From positions 186,001-250,000 of the forward strand of contig NZ_SMLK01000004.1 in assembly GCF_004681975.1 (NCBI RefSeq): a DNA stretch of 64,000 nucleotides. The letters are read 5' to 3'. Below are positions 8,977-20,900 of this stretch, one piece after another (position 1 is the stretch's first letter; each line of letters starts with the position of its first letter). The position numbers and the translations under genes were made by a program. Below the pieces are notes generated by a model. The model was given only the letters and a program-made list of their open reading frames with translations, did no database searches and was not told the DNA's origin. The DNA comes from Ramlibacter humi. Its GTDB lineage: Bacteria; Pseudomonadota; Gammaproteobacteria; Burkholderiales; Burkholderiaceae_C.

Positions 8977-10188
8977 TCAAATCAGGTCCAGGCCGCGCGA
9001 GAGGTCGGCCATCATGTCTTCGGCGTGTTCGAGGCCCGCCGCCAGCCGGATCAGGCCCTGGCCGATGCCGGCGGCCTGGCGCTGCTCCTCGGTCAGGCGG
9101 CCATGCGACGTCACGGCGGGGTGCGTGATGATGGTCTTGGTGTCGCCGAGGTTGGTGGCGATGCTCATCACCTGGGCGCTGTCGATGACCTTGAACGCGT
9201 TCTTGCGCAGCGACCCGGGATCGCCGCCCTTCACGTCGAACGACAGCACCGCGCCGCCCGAGCCGGACTGCTGCCGCATCGCCAGCTCGTGCTGCGGGTG
9301 CGAGGCCAGCCCCGGGTAGTAGACGCGCGACACCTTCGGGTGCGCCTCCAGGAAACGGGCGATGGCCAGCGCGTTGGCGCTCTGGGCCTGCACGCGGATG
9401 CCCAGCGTCTCCAGCCCCTTGGTGACCACCCACGCGTTGAACGGCGCCAGCGTCATGCCGGCCGTGCGCACGATGGGGGCGAACACCTCGTTGATCCATT
9501 GGGCCCTGCCGCAGATCGCGCCCGCCATCACGCGGCCCTGGCCATCCAGGAACTTGGTGCCCGAATGGATGACGAAGTCCGCGCCGAGAGCGACAGGCTG
9601 CTGCAGGACCGGCGTGCAGAAGCAGTTGTCGACGGCCAGCAGCGCGCCCGCGCCGTGCGCGAGTTCCGCAAGCGCCGCGATGTCGCACACGTCCGTCAGC
9701 GGGTTGGTCGGCGTCTCCGCGAACAGCAGCTTCGTGTTCGGCCGGACTGCCGCCTTCCACTCCGCCAGGTCGACTTGCGACACGAAGGTGGACTGCACGC
9801 CGAACTTGCCGAACTCCTTGGCGAACAGGTTCAGCGTGGAGCCGAACACCGACCGCGAGCAGATGACGTGGTCGCCGGCCTTGAGCACGCCCATGCCGAG
9901 CAGCAAGATGGCGGCCATACCGGTGGACGTGCCGATGGCCGCTTCGGTACCCTCCATCGCCGCGAGACGCAGCTCGAACGACGTCACGGTCGGGTTCGAC
10001 GTGCGGCCGTAGGTGTAGCCCTCCTGCGGATTGGCGAAACGATGCGCCATCGTCTCTGCGTCCGGCTGCACGAAGCCGCTGGTGAGGTACAGCGCCTCCG
10101 AGTTCTCGCCCCACTGGCTGGCGGGCAGGCCCGTGCGCACGGCGAGCGTGTCGCGATGCAGGCCGGCGGGGAGCTTCTTCTCCTTCAC
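8977..10188 (-). CDS. metZ: O-succinylhomoserine sulfhydrylase
   Basis: A PLP-dependent gamma-replacement enzyme of 403 residues in the Cys/Met metabolism family. It makes homocysteine from O-succinylhomoserine and sulfide. The PLP lysine sits in [12 protein letters not shown] (about Lys212); YGRTSNPT and the phosphate-binding SRSVFGST stretch are present. It starts with GTG one base after purF, and AGGAGG at the purF end gives its ribosome site, so translation is coupled. Its place directly after purF is the usual order in Burkholderiales, where this gene is metZ. A second, distinct sulfhydrylase is at 36076. Confidence 0.93.
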   Translation of the reverse strand: MKEKKLPAGLHRDTLAVRTGLPASQWGENSEALYLTSGFVQPDAETMAHRFANPQEGYTYGRTSNPTVTSFELRLAAMEGTEAAIGTSTGMAAILLLGMGVLKAGDHVICSRSVFGSTLNLFAKEFGKFGVQSTFVSQVDLAEWKAAVRPNTKLLFAETPTNPLTDVCDIAALAELAHGAGALLAVDNCFCTPVLQQPVALGADFVIHSGTKFLDGQGRVMAGAICGRAQWINEVFAPIVRTAGMTLAPFNAWVVTKGLETLGIRVQAQSANALAIARFLEAHPKVSRVYYPGLASHPQHELAMRQQSGSGGAVLSFDVKGGDPGSLRKNAFKVIDSAQVMSIATNLGDTKTIITHPAVTSHGRLTEEQRQAAGIGQGLIRLAAGLEHAEDMMADLSRGLDLI

Positions 10189-10189
10189 T

Positions 10190-11713
10190 TCAGGCCTCCT
10201 GCGCGTTGGGCAGTGCCAGGCGCGAGGTGGTTTCGTCCAGCGGATCTTCCTGGCCGATGCGGGCCTCGTTGATGCGGGCGATGTCGTCCGGGTTGATGTC
10301 GCCGGTGACGTACACGCCGTCGAAGCACGAAGCGTCGAAGCCGTCCAGGTGCACCGCCTGATTGGGCGCGCGCGCGGCGGCCACCGCGCGCTTCATGCCT
10401 TCCACGTCCTGGTAGATCAGCGCGTCGCAGCCGATGATGTCGCGCACCTCGTCCACCGTGCGGCCGTAGGCGACCAGCTCGCTGGCCGTGGGCATGTCGA
10501 TGCCGTAGACGTTGGGAAAGCGCACCGGCGGCGCGGCGCTGGCCAGGTAGACCTTCTTCGCGCCGGCGTCGCGCGCCATCTGCACGATCTCGCGGCTGGT
10601 GGTGCCGCGCACGATGCTGTCGTCGACCAGCAGCACGTTGCGGCCCTTGAATTCGCTGCCGATGACGTTGAGCTTCTGGCGCACCGACTTCTTGCGCACG
10701 CCCTGCCCCGGCATGATGAAGGTGCGGCCCACGTAGCGGTTCTTCACGAAGCCTTCGCGGTACGGGATGCCCAGCAGGTGCGACAGCTGCGTGGCGCTGG
10801 GCCGGCTGCTCTCGGGGATCGGGATGATGACGTCGATCTCGTTGGGCGGCACCGTGGACACCACGCGCTTGGCCAGCGTCTCGCCCAGGTTCAGCCGCGC
10901 CTGGTAGACCGAGATGCCGTCCATCACCGAGTCGGGCCGCGCCAGGTACACGTACTCGAAGATGCAGGGCGACAGCTTCGCGTCCTGCGCGCACTGCTTG
11001 GCGTGCACCTTGCCTTGCAGGTCGATGAACACGGCCTCGCCGGGCAGCACGTGGCGTTCCAGCACGTGGCCCGTGCCTTCCAGCGTGACCGACTCGCTGG
11101 CCACCATCACCGTGCCGTCCTTGCCGCGGCCCAGCGACAGCGGGCGGATGCCGTACGGGTCGCGGAAAGCCAGCACGCCGTGGCCGGCGATGAGCGCGAT
11201 CACCGCGTACGAGCCGCGCACGCGCTTGTGCACGGCCGCGACGGCGCGGAACACGTCGTCGGGCTGCAGCGGCACGCCGCGCGTGGCCTTCTCCAGCTCG
11301 TGCGCGAACACGTTGAGCAGCACTTCGGAATCGCTCTCGGTGTTGATGTGGCGGTGATCGGTGGAGAACAGCTCGGCCTTCAGCGCCTGCGCGTTGGTGA
11401 GGTTGCCGTTGTGCACCAGGACGATGCCGAACGGCGCGTTGACGTAGAACGGCTGCGCCTCTTCCTCGCTGTACGCGTTGCCCGCCGTCGGGTAGCGCAC
11501 CTGGCCCAGGCCCGCGTTGCCCGGCAGCGCGCGCATGTTGCGGGTGCGGAACACGTCGCGCACCATGCCCTTGGCCTTGTGCATGAAGAACTTGCGTTCC
11601 TGCTGGGTCACGATGCCGGCCGCGTCCTGGCCGCGGTGCTGCAGCAGCAGCAACGCGTCATAGATCAGCTGGTTCACGGGCGCGCTACTGACGACGCCGA
11701 CGATTCCGCACAT
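10190..11713 (-). CDS. purF: Amidophosphoribosyltransferase
   Basis: First committed enzyme of purine synthesis, 507 residues, turning PRPP and glutamine into phosphoribosylamine. The N-terminal nucleophile glutaminase begins MCGIVGVV, so Cys2 is exposed after Met removal. The C-terminal phosphoribosyltransferase has the PRPP loop VLLVDDSIVRGTTS. GGAAGG stands six bases before the ATG. It lies 21 bases downstream of the cvpA-type gene, in the widespread folC-dedD-cvpA-purF order. Nothing is missing. Confidence 0.98.
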   Translation of the reverse strand: MCGIVGVVSSAPVNQLIYDALLLLQHRGQDAAGIVTQQERKFFMHKAKGMVRDVFRTRNMRALPGNAGLGQVRYPTAGNAYSEEEAQPFYVNAPFGIVLVHNGNLTNAQALKAELFSTDHRHINTESDSEVLLNVFAHELEKATRGVPLQPDDVFRAVAAVHKRVRGSYAVIALIAGHGVLAFRDPYGIRPLSLGRGKDGTVMVASESVTLEGTGHVLERHVLPGEAVFIDLQGKVHAKQCAQDAKLSPCIFEYVYLARPDSVMDGISVYQARLNLGETLAKRVVSTVPPNEIDVIIPIPESSRPSATQLSHLLGIPYREGFVKNRYVGRTFIMPGQGVRKKSVRQKLNVIGSEFKGRNVLLVDDSIVRGTTSREIVQMARDAGAKKVYLASAAPPVRFPNVYGIDMPTASELVAYGRTVDEVRDIIGCDALIYQDVEGMKRAVAAARAPNQAVHLDGFDASCFDGVYVTGDINPDDIARINEARIGQEDPLDETTSRLALPNAQEA

Positions 11714-11734
11714 GGGAGACCTTCCGAACTTCCG

Positions 11735-12226
11735 CTAAGGCAGGTACTGCCCGAACCTCTCGGGCACCACCGGCTTCAAACCCCTGAGCGCCGCCGTCGA
11801 AACGCCGGCGCCCGCCGATTCCGTCCACCACTGCGCGTTGCGCAGCGGCGTCATGTTCACCACCACCGCCGCGGCCAGCAGCAGCACCACGCCGCGCACC
11901 AGCCCGAAGGCGCCGCCCAGGGCCCGGTCCACCGGCCGCAGCCCCACCGCTTCCACCAGCTTGCGGGTGGCCCACGCGATGAGCCCGCCAGCGAACACCG
12001 CCACGATGAACACCGCCGCGAACCCGGCCGCGTACCTCAGCGGCTCCGCCGCGTCGGGCATCGGCATCCACTTTGCCACTTCCGGCGCCAGGAACTGGGC
12101 CAGCACGAAGGCGGCCACCCAGCTCAGCACCGACAGCACCTCGTAGACCAGTCCGCGCAGCAGGCCCAGCAGCAGCGAGAACGCCAGCACGCCGAGGAAG
12201 ACCCAGTCGAGCGTCGCGATGCCCAC
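11735..12226 (-). CDS. cvpA: CvpA family inner-membrane protein
   Basis: A 163-residue membrane protein with four hydrophobic helices: TLDWVFLGVLAFSLLLG at the start, a second at about 25-45, a third near 65-85, and LVRGVVLLLAAAVVV near 108-122. The helix sequence and position between dedD and purF identify CvpA, needed for colicin V production in E. coli and linked to envelope homeostasis. The GTG at 12226 is the start, eight bases after the upstream stop, with GAGGCTGGGG before it. The open frame continues upstream through the SPOR gene but that part has no membrane-protein character. Confidence 0.92.
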   Translation of the reverse strand: MGIATLDWVFLGVLAFSLLLGLLRGLVYEVLSVLSWVAAFVLAQFLAPEVAKWMPMPDAAEPLRYAAGFAAVFIVAVFAGGLIAWATRKLVEAVGLRPVDRALGGAFGLVRGVVLLLAAAVVVNMTPLRNAQWWTESAGAGVSTAALRGLKPVVPERFGQYLP

Positions 12227-12233
12227 CCCAGCC

Positions 12234-13088
12234 TCACAAGGTGAGGATGGCCGCCGGCAATTCCAGTTCCTTGACCTTGCCGGCCGCTTTCTCGGCTTCG
12301 GCCTTGCTGTCGTAAGGGCCGGCGCGCACGCGGGTGCGCTTGCCGTCCTTGGTGTCGGCCACGTTGGTGTAGTTCTTGAGCCCGGCCTTCTCCAGCTTGC
12401 GCTGCGCTTCGCGCGCCTTCGCCGCATCGGAGAACGCACCCACCTGCACGACATAGCGCACGCCCTTCGCGGCGGCCTCGTTGCCGGCCGACGCCTGCAC
12501 CGGCTTGGCTTCCACCGGCTTGCCTTCCAGCAGGGATTGCGCGCGAGTGCCGTCGTCGGACCTGGCGGTCTCGGTCCTGCGCGCTTCGGGCTTGACGGGC
12601 GCGGCGGGCTTGCTCGCGGCGGCCACGGCCTTGGCCGTTTCGGCTTTCGCTTCGGCCTTCGGCTCGGGCCTGGGTTCAGGCTTGGCTTCCGGCGCCGCGG
12701 TGATGGCGCCGGCGGCGACAGGGCGGCTGGGCGCGGATGCCGCCTTGGCCACGGCAGGCACTGAAGCGGGCTTGGCCGCGGCGGGCGCCGAAGCGGGTTC
12801 GGCGGACGCGACATGCTCGCTGGCCACGGGCGCTTTGGCCACCGGCACGGGCGCGGGCAGCGGCTTGGCCTTGGCGCGGTCGGGAATCTCGATGGGGATG
12901 TCGACGGCGACGGGACGCGGCTGCGTGTCGAACAGCAGCGGGAACCCCACCACGCCCACCAGCACCAGCACGGCGGCGCCGATCAGGCGGTGGCGCGCGC
13001 GGCGCCGCAGGACTTCCACGCTTTCGGGCGGCGCGGCGGCGGCCGCGCTGTCGTCGGCACCACCCTTGCGGAACTTGAAAAAGGCCAT
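12234..13088 (-). CDS. dedD: SPOR-domain cell-division protein (DedD type)
   Basis: A 284-residue bitopic protein: short cytoplasmic N-terminus, one membrane helix (about 35-53, LIGAAVLVLVGVVGFPLLF), a long low-complexity Ala/Pro/Lys/Glu linker through the periplasm (about 70-200), and a C-terminal SPOR domain (about 205-284) with YVVQVGAFSDAAKA and TRVRAGPYDSKAEA. SPOR domains bind denuded peptidoglycan at the division septum. The gene sits between folC and cvpA as in E. coli. The linker is longer and more repetitive than usual. Confidence 0.92.
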   Translation of the reverse strand: MAFFKFRKGGADDSAAAAAPPESVEVLRRRARHRLIGAAVLVLVGVVGFPLLFDTQPRPVAVDIPIEIPDRAKAKPLPAPVPVAKAPVASEHVASAEPASAPAAAKPASVPAVAKAASAPSRPVAAGAITAAPEAKPEPRPEPKAEAKAETAKAVAAASKPAAPVKPEARRTETARSDDGTRAQSLLEGKPVEAKPVQASAGNEAAAKGVRYVVQVGAFSDAAKAREAQRKLEKAGLKNYTNVADTKDGKRTRVRAGPYDSKAEAEKAAGKVKELELPAAILTL

Positions 13089-13098
13089 GAGCGTGGGT

Positions 13099-14388
13099 TC
13101 AGGAGCCCAGGTGGCGGGCCTGAAGGCGGGGCAGTCCGTCCTTCAGCACACCCCCCACCGTGTAGAACGATCCGAAGACCAGGATTCTATCAGTGGGGTC
13201 CGCTTCGCCCATCGCGGCGCGCATCGCTTCCAGCGGCGTCGCGTGCGTCGTAGACGAAGCGTCCTTGCGCGTGCTTTGCGACTTCCACAGCGCTTCCAGC
13301 GAAGCGGCGCTGGCCGCGCGCGGCGTGTCCAGGTCGGTGAAATGCCAGCGGTCCACCAGCGGGTCCATCCGGCGCAGCATCGCGTTCAGGTCCTTGTCGC
13401 CCATCGCGCCGAACACCGCGCGCGTGGTGGGATAGAACCCCATCGCGTCCAGGTTCGCCGCCAGCGCCGCGACCGAATGCGGGTTGTGCGCGACGTCCAG
13501 CACCAGCGTGGGCTGGCCCGGCACGATCTGGAAGCGGCCCGGCAGGTCGGCCAGCGCCAGCCCGGTGCGGATGGCCTGCGCCGTGACCGGCAGGCGGTCG
13601 CGCAGCGCCGACAGCGCGGCCAGCACGCCGGACGCATTCACCAGCTGGTTGGCGCCGCGCAGCGCCGGATAACCCAGCCCCGCGTAGCGCCGCCCGCGGC
13701 CGGCCCAGGCCCATTGCTGCTTGTCGCCGGTGAAGTTGAAGTCGCGCCCGGGCAGCCACAGGTCGGCGCCGACGGCCTGCGCCGCTTCCACCACGCTCTT
13801 GGGCGGCATGGGGTCGCTCACGATGGCGGGCTTGCCCGCGCGCAGGATGCCGGCCTTCTCGCGGCCGATCGCCTCGCGGTCGGGGCCCAGGAACTCCTGG
13901 TGGTCCAGGTCGATGCTGGTGATCACCGCGCAGTCGGTGTCGATGACGTTCACCGCGTCCAGGCGGCCGCCCAGGCCCACTTCCAGGATGGCAACGTCCA
14001 GTTCGCTGGCGGCCATCAGGCTCATGATCGCCAGCGTGGTGAACTCGAAGTAGGTCAGCTGCACGTCCTGGCGCGCGGCTTCGACGCGCTCGAAGTGCGG
14101 CACCAGCGCTTGCGGGGACACGATCTCGCCCAGCAGGCGGCAGCGTTCCTCGAAGTGCACCAGGTGCGGCGAGGTGTACACGCCAGTGCGCCAGCCCGCC
14201 TGCCGGCAGATGGATTCCAGCATCGCGCAGGTGGAGCCCTTGCCGTTGGTGCCCGCGACGGTGATCACGGGGCAGGCGAAGGCCAGGTTCATGCGGCCGG
14301 CCACTTCGCGCACGCGGTCCAGGCCGAGCGCGATGGCCTTGGGGTGCAGGCGCTCGCAATGCGCCAGCCAGTCTTGCAGGGTCTGCAT
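13099..14388 (-). CDS. folC: Bifunctional dihydrofolate / folylpolyglutamate synthase
   Basis: A Mur-ligase-fold enzyme of 429 residues that joins glutamate to dihydropteroate and to folates. The P-loop is AGTNGKGS (46-53); YTSPHLVHFEER, DLDHQEFLG and LDVAHNPHS are further family motifs in order. The ATG at 14388 is chosen (MQTLQDWL); an upstream in-frame ATG at 14421 would run into the divergent gene start. It is the first gene of the minus-strand folC-dedD-cvpA-purF-metZ-gltX run. The usual upstream accD is absent here; a divergent arsC-like gene takes its place. Confidence 0.97.
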   Translation of the reverse strand: MQTLQDWLAHCERLHPKAIALGLDRVREVAGRMNLAFACPVITVAGTNGKGSTCAMLESICRQAGWRTGVYTSPHLVHFEERCRLLGEIVSPQALVPHFERVEAARQDVQLTYFEFTTLAIMSLMAASELDVAILEVGLGGRLDAVNVIDTDCAVITSIDLDHQEFLGPDREAIGREKAGILRAGKPAIVSDPMPPKSVVEAAQAVGADLWLPGRDFNFTGDKQQWAWAGRGRRYAGLGYPALRGANQLVNASGVLAALSALRDRLPVTAQAIRTGLALADLPGRFQIVPGQPTLVLDVAHNPHSVAALAANLDAMGFYPTTRAVFGAMGDKDLNAMLRRMDPLVDRWHFTDLDTPRAASAASLEALWKSQSTRKDASSTTHATPLEAMRAAMGEADPTDRILVFGSFYTVGGVLKDGLPRLQARHLGS

Positions 14389-14419
14389 GCCGCGATTGTC
14401 CCAGCGATACGATGCACCC

Positions 14420-14776
14420 ATGGAACCTTGCGTCTACGGCATCCCAAACTGCGACACGGTCAAGAAGGCGCGCGCCTGGCTCGACGGCCAGGGCGTCGCG
14501 TACCGTTTCCACGATTTCAAGAAGGCCGGCGTGCCCGCCGACCGGCTGGCGGCCTGGAGCCGGGCCGTGGGCTGGGAGAAGCTGGTCAACCGGCAGGGCA
14601 CCACCTGGCGCAAGCTCGACGCGGGCGTCCAGGGCGCCGTGCGCGACGACGCTTCGGCGCGCGAGCTGATGCTGGCGCAGCCCAGCGTGATCAAGCGCCC
14701 GGTGGTGGAGTGGCCCGGCGGAACCGTCACCGTGGGTTTCGACACCAACACCTGGCAGGGCAAAGTCCGCCCTTAG
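14420..14776 (+). CDS. ArsC/Spx-family reductase-like protein (YffB type)
   Basis: A 118-residue thioredoxin-fold protein of the Spx/ArsC group, starting MEPCVYGIPNCDTVKKA. Only one cysteine of the CxxC position is used (CDTVKKA, at residue 12), as in YffB/ArsC-like proteins, and RPVVEWPGG near the C-terminus fits the family. Probably a glutathione-dependent thiol reductase; arsenate reduction is not implied, as no ars genes are near. It is divergent from folC, the two starts 31 bases apart, so promoters overlap. Confidence 0.88.
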   Translation: MEPCVYGIPNCDTVKKARAWLDGQGVAYRFHDFKKAGVPADRLAAWSRAVGWEKLVNRQGTTWRKLDAGVQGAVRDDASARELMLAQPSVIKRPVVEWPGGTVTVGFDTNTWQGKVRP

Positions 14777-14870
14777 CCCATCTTTTACGGTGCCTTTACC
14801 AATGCGGTACCCGGCGGCGACAGCACCTGCCTAGAATTTGCGCATGGCCTTCAGGAAAGCGAGGTCCCCC

Positions 14871-15545
14871 ATGATGAAGAAATCCGTTGTCATCGCGCTG
14901 GCCGCCCTGGCCGGCACCGCCGCGGTCCAGGCGCAGGAAGTCGGCCGCGTCCTGTCCACCACGCCCGTGATCCAGCAGGTCGCGGTGCCGCGCCAAATCT
15001 GCAACCAGCAGGCCGTGGCGGTCGAGCAGCCCACCACCGGCGCCGGCGGCGTCATGGGCGCCATCGCGGGCGGCGCCATCGGCAGCACCATCGGCGCCGG
15101 CAGCGGCCGCGGCGTGGCCACGGTCATCGGCGCGCTCGGCGGCGCCGTGCTGGGCAACAACCTCGAAGGCGGCAACCGCACGCAGCTGCAGAACGTGCAG
15201 CAGTGCACGACCCAGACCTTCTACGAGAACCGCGCCACCAGTTACAACGTGGTGTACGAATACGCCGGCCGCCAATACCAGGTGAACATGCCCAACGACC
15301 CGGGCCCCACCGTGCAACTGCAGGTCACGCCGGTCAACGCCGCGCCGCCCCCGCCGCAGACGCTGGCACCGGTGCAGACCGCTCCCATCGCGGCGGCGCC
15401 CGTCTACGTGCAGCCGGCGCCCACCGTCGTCGTGCCCAGCACGGTGGTGTACCCGGCCTACTACCCGCGCCCGTACTACTACCCGCCGGTATCGCTGTCC
15501 CTGGGTTATGTGTGGGGCGGCGGGCATCACCGCCACTGGCGCTGA
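14871..15545 (+). CDS. Glycine-zipper 2TM-domain envelope protein
   Basis: A 224-residue exported protein. The signal peptide is about residues 1-21 ([15 protein letters not shown], then QAQE). Residues about 60-105 are a Gly/Ala-rich zipper ([19 protein letters not shown], then [12 protein letters not shown]) typical of the Rick_17kDa/YMGG outer-membrane group. The C-terminal part is Pro/Tyr/His rich ([12 protein letters not shown], ending GGGHHRHWR). AGGAAAGCGAGG ends six bases before the ATG at 14871. Family members associate with the outer membrane and envelope stress, but no specific role can be assigned. Confidence 0.85.
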   Translation: MMKKSVVIALAALAGTAAVQAQEVGRVLSTTPVIQQVAVPRQICNQQAVAVEQPTTGAGGVMGAIAGGAIGSTIGAGSGRGVATVIGALGGAVLGNNLEGGNRTQLQNVQQCTTQTFYENRATSYNVVYEYAGRQYQVNMPNDPGPTVQLQVTPVNAAPPPPQTLAPVQTAPIAAAPVYVQPAPTVVVPSTVVYPAYYPRPYYYPPVSLSLGYVWGGGHHRHWR

Positions 15546-15564
15546 GCCCTCGCGGGCACCCACG

Positions 15565-15594
15565 AAAAAACCGCCACGACCGTGGCGGTTTTTC
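15565..15594 (+). terminator. Rho-independent terminator after the glycine-zipper gene
   Basis: A perfect 13-base-pair palindrome (15566-15578 with 15581-15593), with core CCGCCACG/CGTGGCGG, flanked by A5 on the left and T5 on the right. It lies 20 bases past the glycine-zipper stop and would work in both directions. Confidence 0.88.
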
Positions 15595-15708
15595 TTTGGC
15601 GGCCATGGCGGCGGATTCTGGCGGCTGCCCTTCCCTGCGCGCCGCCAGCCCGGCTGGATTCGGCGGATCAGCCCCAGCCTGCTCGGTAAAATCATGGGTT
15701 TCCCCTAG

Positions 15709-17388
<1,680 letters not shown>

Positions 17389-17505
17389 GGCGCGCAATCC
17401 GGGGTTGGCTTGAAGGCCGCGCGGCGCGCCAGGCGGTGCCCGGCCTGGGTTCATTCTCCGGCGATGTTTGAGCGCTGTCGCGATCAAACACTTCGCGTAG
17501 GCTTC

Positions 17506-17597
17506 GGCGTCATTCCCGCGGAGGCGGGAATCCATGGCGTCCGCATTCAACGGCCGTAGTGGAAGCGATGGATTTCCGCCTTCGCGGGAATGACGCC
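17506..17597. repeat. Long inverted repeat, dispersed intergenic repeat family (copy 1)
   Basis: Two 30-base arms (17506-17535 and 17568-17597) are reverse complements with two mismatches and a 32-base loop. The core reads CATTCCCGCGGAGGCGGGAA. The left arm and about six following bases are almost the same as the stretch starting at 35403 downstream of the CBS gene, which marks it as a dispersed repeat. Smaller palindromes sit inside each arm (CCCGCGGAGGCGGG). Confidence 0.85.
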
Positions 17598-17696
17598 GTT
17601 GAGAGGCCGCGCGATGCAGGTGGAATTCCTTCTTCGAACCCGCACGCTGGTCCCAGCGCGGCGGGTGGCGCCTGGCGCGGCCGATTTCGGAAGCGC

Positions 17697-17836
17697 CGCC
17701 GAATCGGCCGGGCCCGGGACAGCATCACGCGCGACAGCGCGTGATGCGACTGTCCTCTAGCTCCGGTGAGTGTTTGAGTGGCGAGCGCAGCTCGCAACGA
17801 GTTGCGCCGGCCGTCCCGGGCCCGGCCGATTCGGCG
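17697..17836. repeat. 24-base perfect inverted repeat enclosing small hairpins
   Basis: Bases 17697-17720 (starting CGCCGAATCGGCC) are an exact reverse complement of 17813-17836, separated by 92 bases. Inside lies a perfect 11-base-pair hairpin GCATCACGCGC-GACA-GCGCGTGATGC (17722-17747) and two short hairpins. No transposase-like frame lies between the arms. Confidence 0.8.
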
Positions 17837-17944
17837 GGAAGCCTGTGCGAGCCGAAGGCGAAGCACGGCCGCTGGAGCATGAGGCCGCGCCAGGCGCTAC
17901 CCGCCGCGCCCCGCACGGCCTCCAAGCCCGACCACCTCACAACA

Positions 17945-20900
17945 TCAGTCATACGCAAACGTGAAGATCAAATCCACCGCAGCCCTCTCCCCAGCCTGCG
18001 CCCGCACAGTCACCCTCTGCGACAAGTCATAAAACACATACAGCGTCCCCAGAGCCCCCGACAAACTCCGCTCATACGACGCATACAGGTTCTGTCCCAA
18101 CCGCTTCCCCAGCGTCACAGCGGGCCCTTCCGCGCTGTCCCGGCGGAACCCCAATTCATCCAGCCCCAACAGCGCCGCCGGCCCCTTCCCCCCGCTGCGC
18201 CCCGACCGGCTCTCCAGCAACGCCAGCGCGGCCGACTGCAACAGCGCCGTCTCCGCCCCGCCCGATGCGGAAGCCCGCCCCAGCACCAGCCACGACAGCT
18301 TCTCCGCCTCCGGCAGATCCGGCTCCGCGTACAGACGCACGAACGGCGACTGCGCGGTGCCGGTCACCTGCACGCCCACGCGCTGCGCCATGCGCGGACG
18401 GATGGCGAGGATGTCCAGCGCGGGGTTGTCGACAGGCCCGGTGAAGCGCAGCACGCCGCGCTCGATGTCCAGGCGCTGGCCGTAAGCCTGGTACTCGCCC
18501 CCCACCGTGTTGATCACGCCGGTGAGCCGCGGGGCGGTGATGGTTTCGCCACCGACGTTGAGCGTGCCCGCCAGCCGCGTCCCGATGCCGCGCCCCTGCA
18601 CGCGGAAGTCGTCGCCCAGGTCCAGCGCAACCGCCAGCACGAGCGGACGACCGCTGCTGCGCGGCTGCTGCTTCTCAGGCTCGCGCGGCACGTTGCGGCC
18701 CAGCGAAACGCCCGGCGGCAGGTTGCGCACCACCACGTCCGAACCCAGCGCAGGCGCGGTCTCGTCGGGCAGCACGATGCGCGCCCGATCCACGCGCAAC
18801 TGCCCGCGCACCGCCGCCGACGACGAATCCATGCTCGCCTGCACGGTGCCGGACACGGTGAGCTCGCGATCCGTGCGGATGCTCGCGCGCAAGCGGTCCA
18901 GCCGCGCATCCAGCCGCACCTGCAGGCCATCGCGCATCCAGCCGCCTTCGCCCGAGCCGGTGACCGTGCCGCCCTGCGCGCCGCTGCCGCGCAGCGTGAA
19001 CTCGCTCACCACCAGCCGCCGGCCTTCCAGCCGCGCGCGCATCCGCCCGTCATGCAGCGCGATGCCGTCCACCACCGAGCGCAGCGCCAGGTCGTCCGCC
19101 GCCAGCGTGCCGGTGAGACTGGGCTCCGCGCGCGTGCCCGCGACGTTCACGTCGGCGTTGAGCGAGCCGCGCAATCGCCAACCCGGTGGCGCCACCAGCG
19201 ACCACACGCCCAATCGCGGCAGCTGCGCACGCACTTGTCCCGACAAGGGCGCGTCCTCCGGCCACGACCAGCCGCCGCCCGCGCGCGCGAGACGCGTCGT
19301 CAAGCGCGCCTGCGCGGTGCCCGCCCGCTCGGAATCCCAGCGCAATGCCGCGGTGATGGACTCGCCCTCGCCTTCGACCGTCACGCGCGCTTCGCGCACG
19401 CCGGCCTGCACTCGCGCGCTGGCGCCTTCGGCGGTCTCGGCCATCACCGCCACGTCGCCCGACCGGCGCGCGAGCGACGCGCGCACCCGCATCGTGTCGC
19501 CCAGCAGCGCGTCCCACTGCGCGTCGAACACCATGTCACCGCTGAACGCCGAACCCGCGAACTGCGGGCCGCCCACCAGTTCGATCCACGTCATCGGCAG
19601 GCCGGTGATGCGGCCGGCGGTGCGCAGCTGCCCACCCGACCATCGCACGGGATCCCAGCTCACTTCCGCCTGCGAAGGCGCGCCGTTGGTCACCGGCGCC
19701 GCCAGCACCGCTTCCGACGCGCCCGCCTCGAAACGTCCCGCCTGCCAGCTGAAGTCCATCGGTCGTCGCAGCGTCACGCGCCACGGGCCGGGGCCAATGG
19801 CACTGTCGCGCAGCGAGGCAACCAGCGAAGCGAGCTGCCCTTGCCATGCGCCGTTCGCGCGCCGCCCACCGCGGCCGGCCGCTTCCAGCGTCAGCGCGCG
19901 CGTGCCGGCCTGCGCCTGCGCGCGCAGATCCACGCGCGCATCCGCCAGGCGCCCGTCGAGCTTCGCGGTCGCATCGCGGACGGCCCAGAGCGCCGGCTGC
20001 CCCGGAGGCGCGACGGCCTGCAGCAGCGGCAGCGACAGCGTGCCCTGCACCGTGGGATCGTCCCAGCCGCCTTGCCACGCCAGCTGCAGTTCGCCGCGGC
20101 CCATCACCTGCGGCGAGCGCAGCGCTTCCGGCACGCCGGGGATCTTCTGCAGCCAGCGCTGCGCGGCGGCCAGGTCGTCCGCATTCAATTTCACCGTGCC
20201 GCCGCCGGTGCGCGGGCCGACCGAGCCGACGCCGCGCAGGAGCAGCCCCGGCGCTTCCAGCTGCGCGCGGCCGCGGCCGCTGCGGGCGCTGGGCTGCACG
20301 TCCACCGCCGCATCCAGCTTCGCGTCCGACGTGGCCACCTGCAGCAGGGGCAACGCCAGTTGCCCTTCGGCCCAGCGGCCCCGTGCGCGCAGCGAGCGCA
20401 GCTCCAGCGCGCCCACCGTGGCGGCGATCTCGTTGGACGCGGGCGCCTGCCGCGCGCGCGCGCCGGACGCCGCGAGCTCCGTGTCGAATGACCACGCCGC
20501 TCCCTGGGCGCGCACCGTCGCGCGTCCGCTCAACGGCAGCGGCGCCATCGCGGTGTGAACGGCCGCGGGGTTCACGCCCGCCAGCGCGGCTTCCACCTTC
20601 CACGCGTCCTCGCCCTCCCACACGCCTTGCGCGCGCACGCGCCCGCCGCCCGCGTCCGCGTCCAGCTCACGCAGCAGCACGAAATGCGGCGCGCGCCACT
20701 CGCCTTCCAGCTTCACGCGGCTGGCCGGCACGCGGTGCTTGTCCCAGGGGCCGGGCTCGGCGTTGCGCAGGTCGCCGCTCAAGGTCCAGGTGGACGTGCC
20801 GGCGGGCGCGGTCCTCACGGCGCCGGAGAGCACCAGGTGCGGCGCCTGTCCCCACAGCGCCGCGGGATCGAAGCCTTCGAAGTCCGCCTGCGCGCGCTCC

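Larger units (their letters stand above)
17389..17944. other. Palindrome-rich intergenic region between convergent argG and tamB
   Basis: No convincing gene. This 556-base stretch holds at least five inverted repeats: a 30-base repeat pair at 17506-17597, a 24-base perfect pair at 17697-17720 and 17813-17836, a perfect 11-base hairpin at 17722-17747, a short GCGAGC/GCTCGC hairpin near 17781-17795, and a GCAAC/GTTGC hairpin just after. Open frames here are short and have no family features. Both flanking genes end here, so some hairpins may serve termination. Confidence 0.75.

Noticed and set aside
17741-20491. Long plus-strand frames opposite tamB and tamA
   Set aside because: Arg/His/Gln-rich shadow sequence opposite two genes with clear families and normal length.
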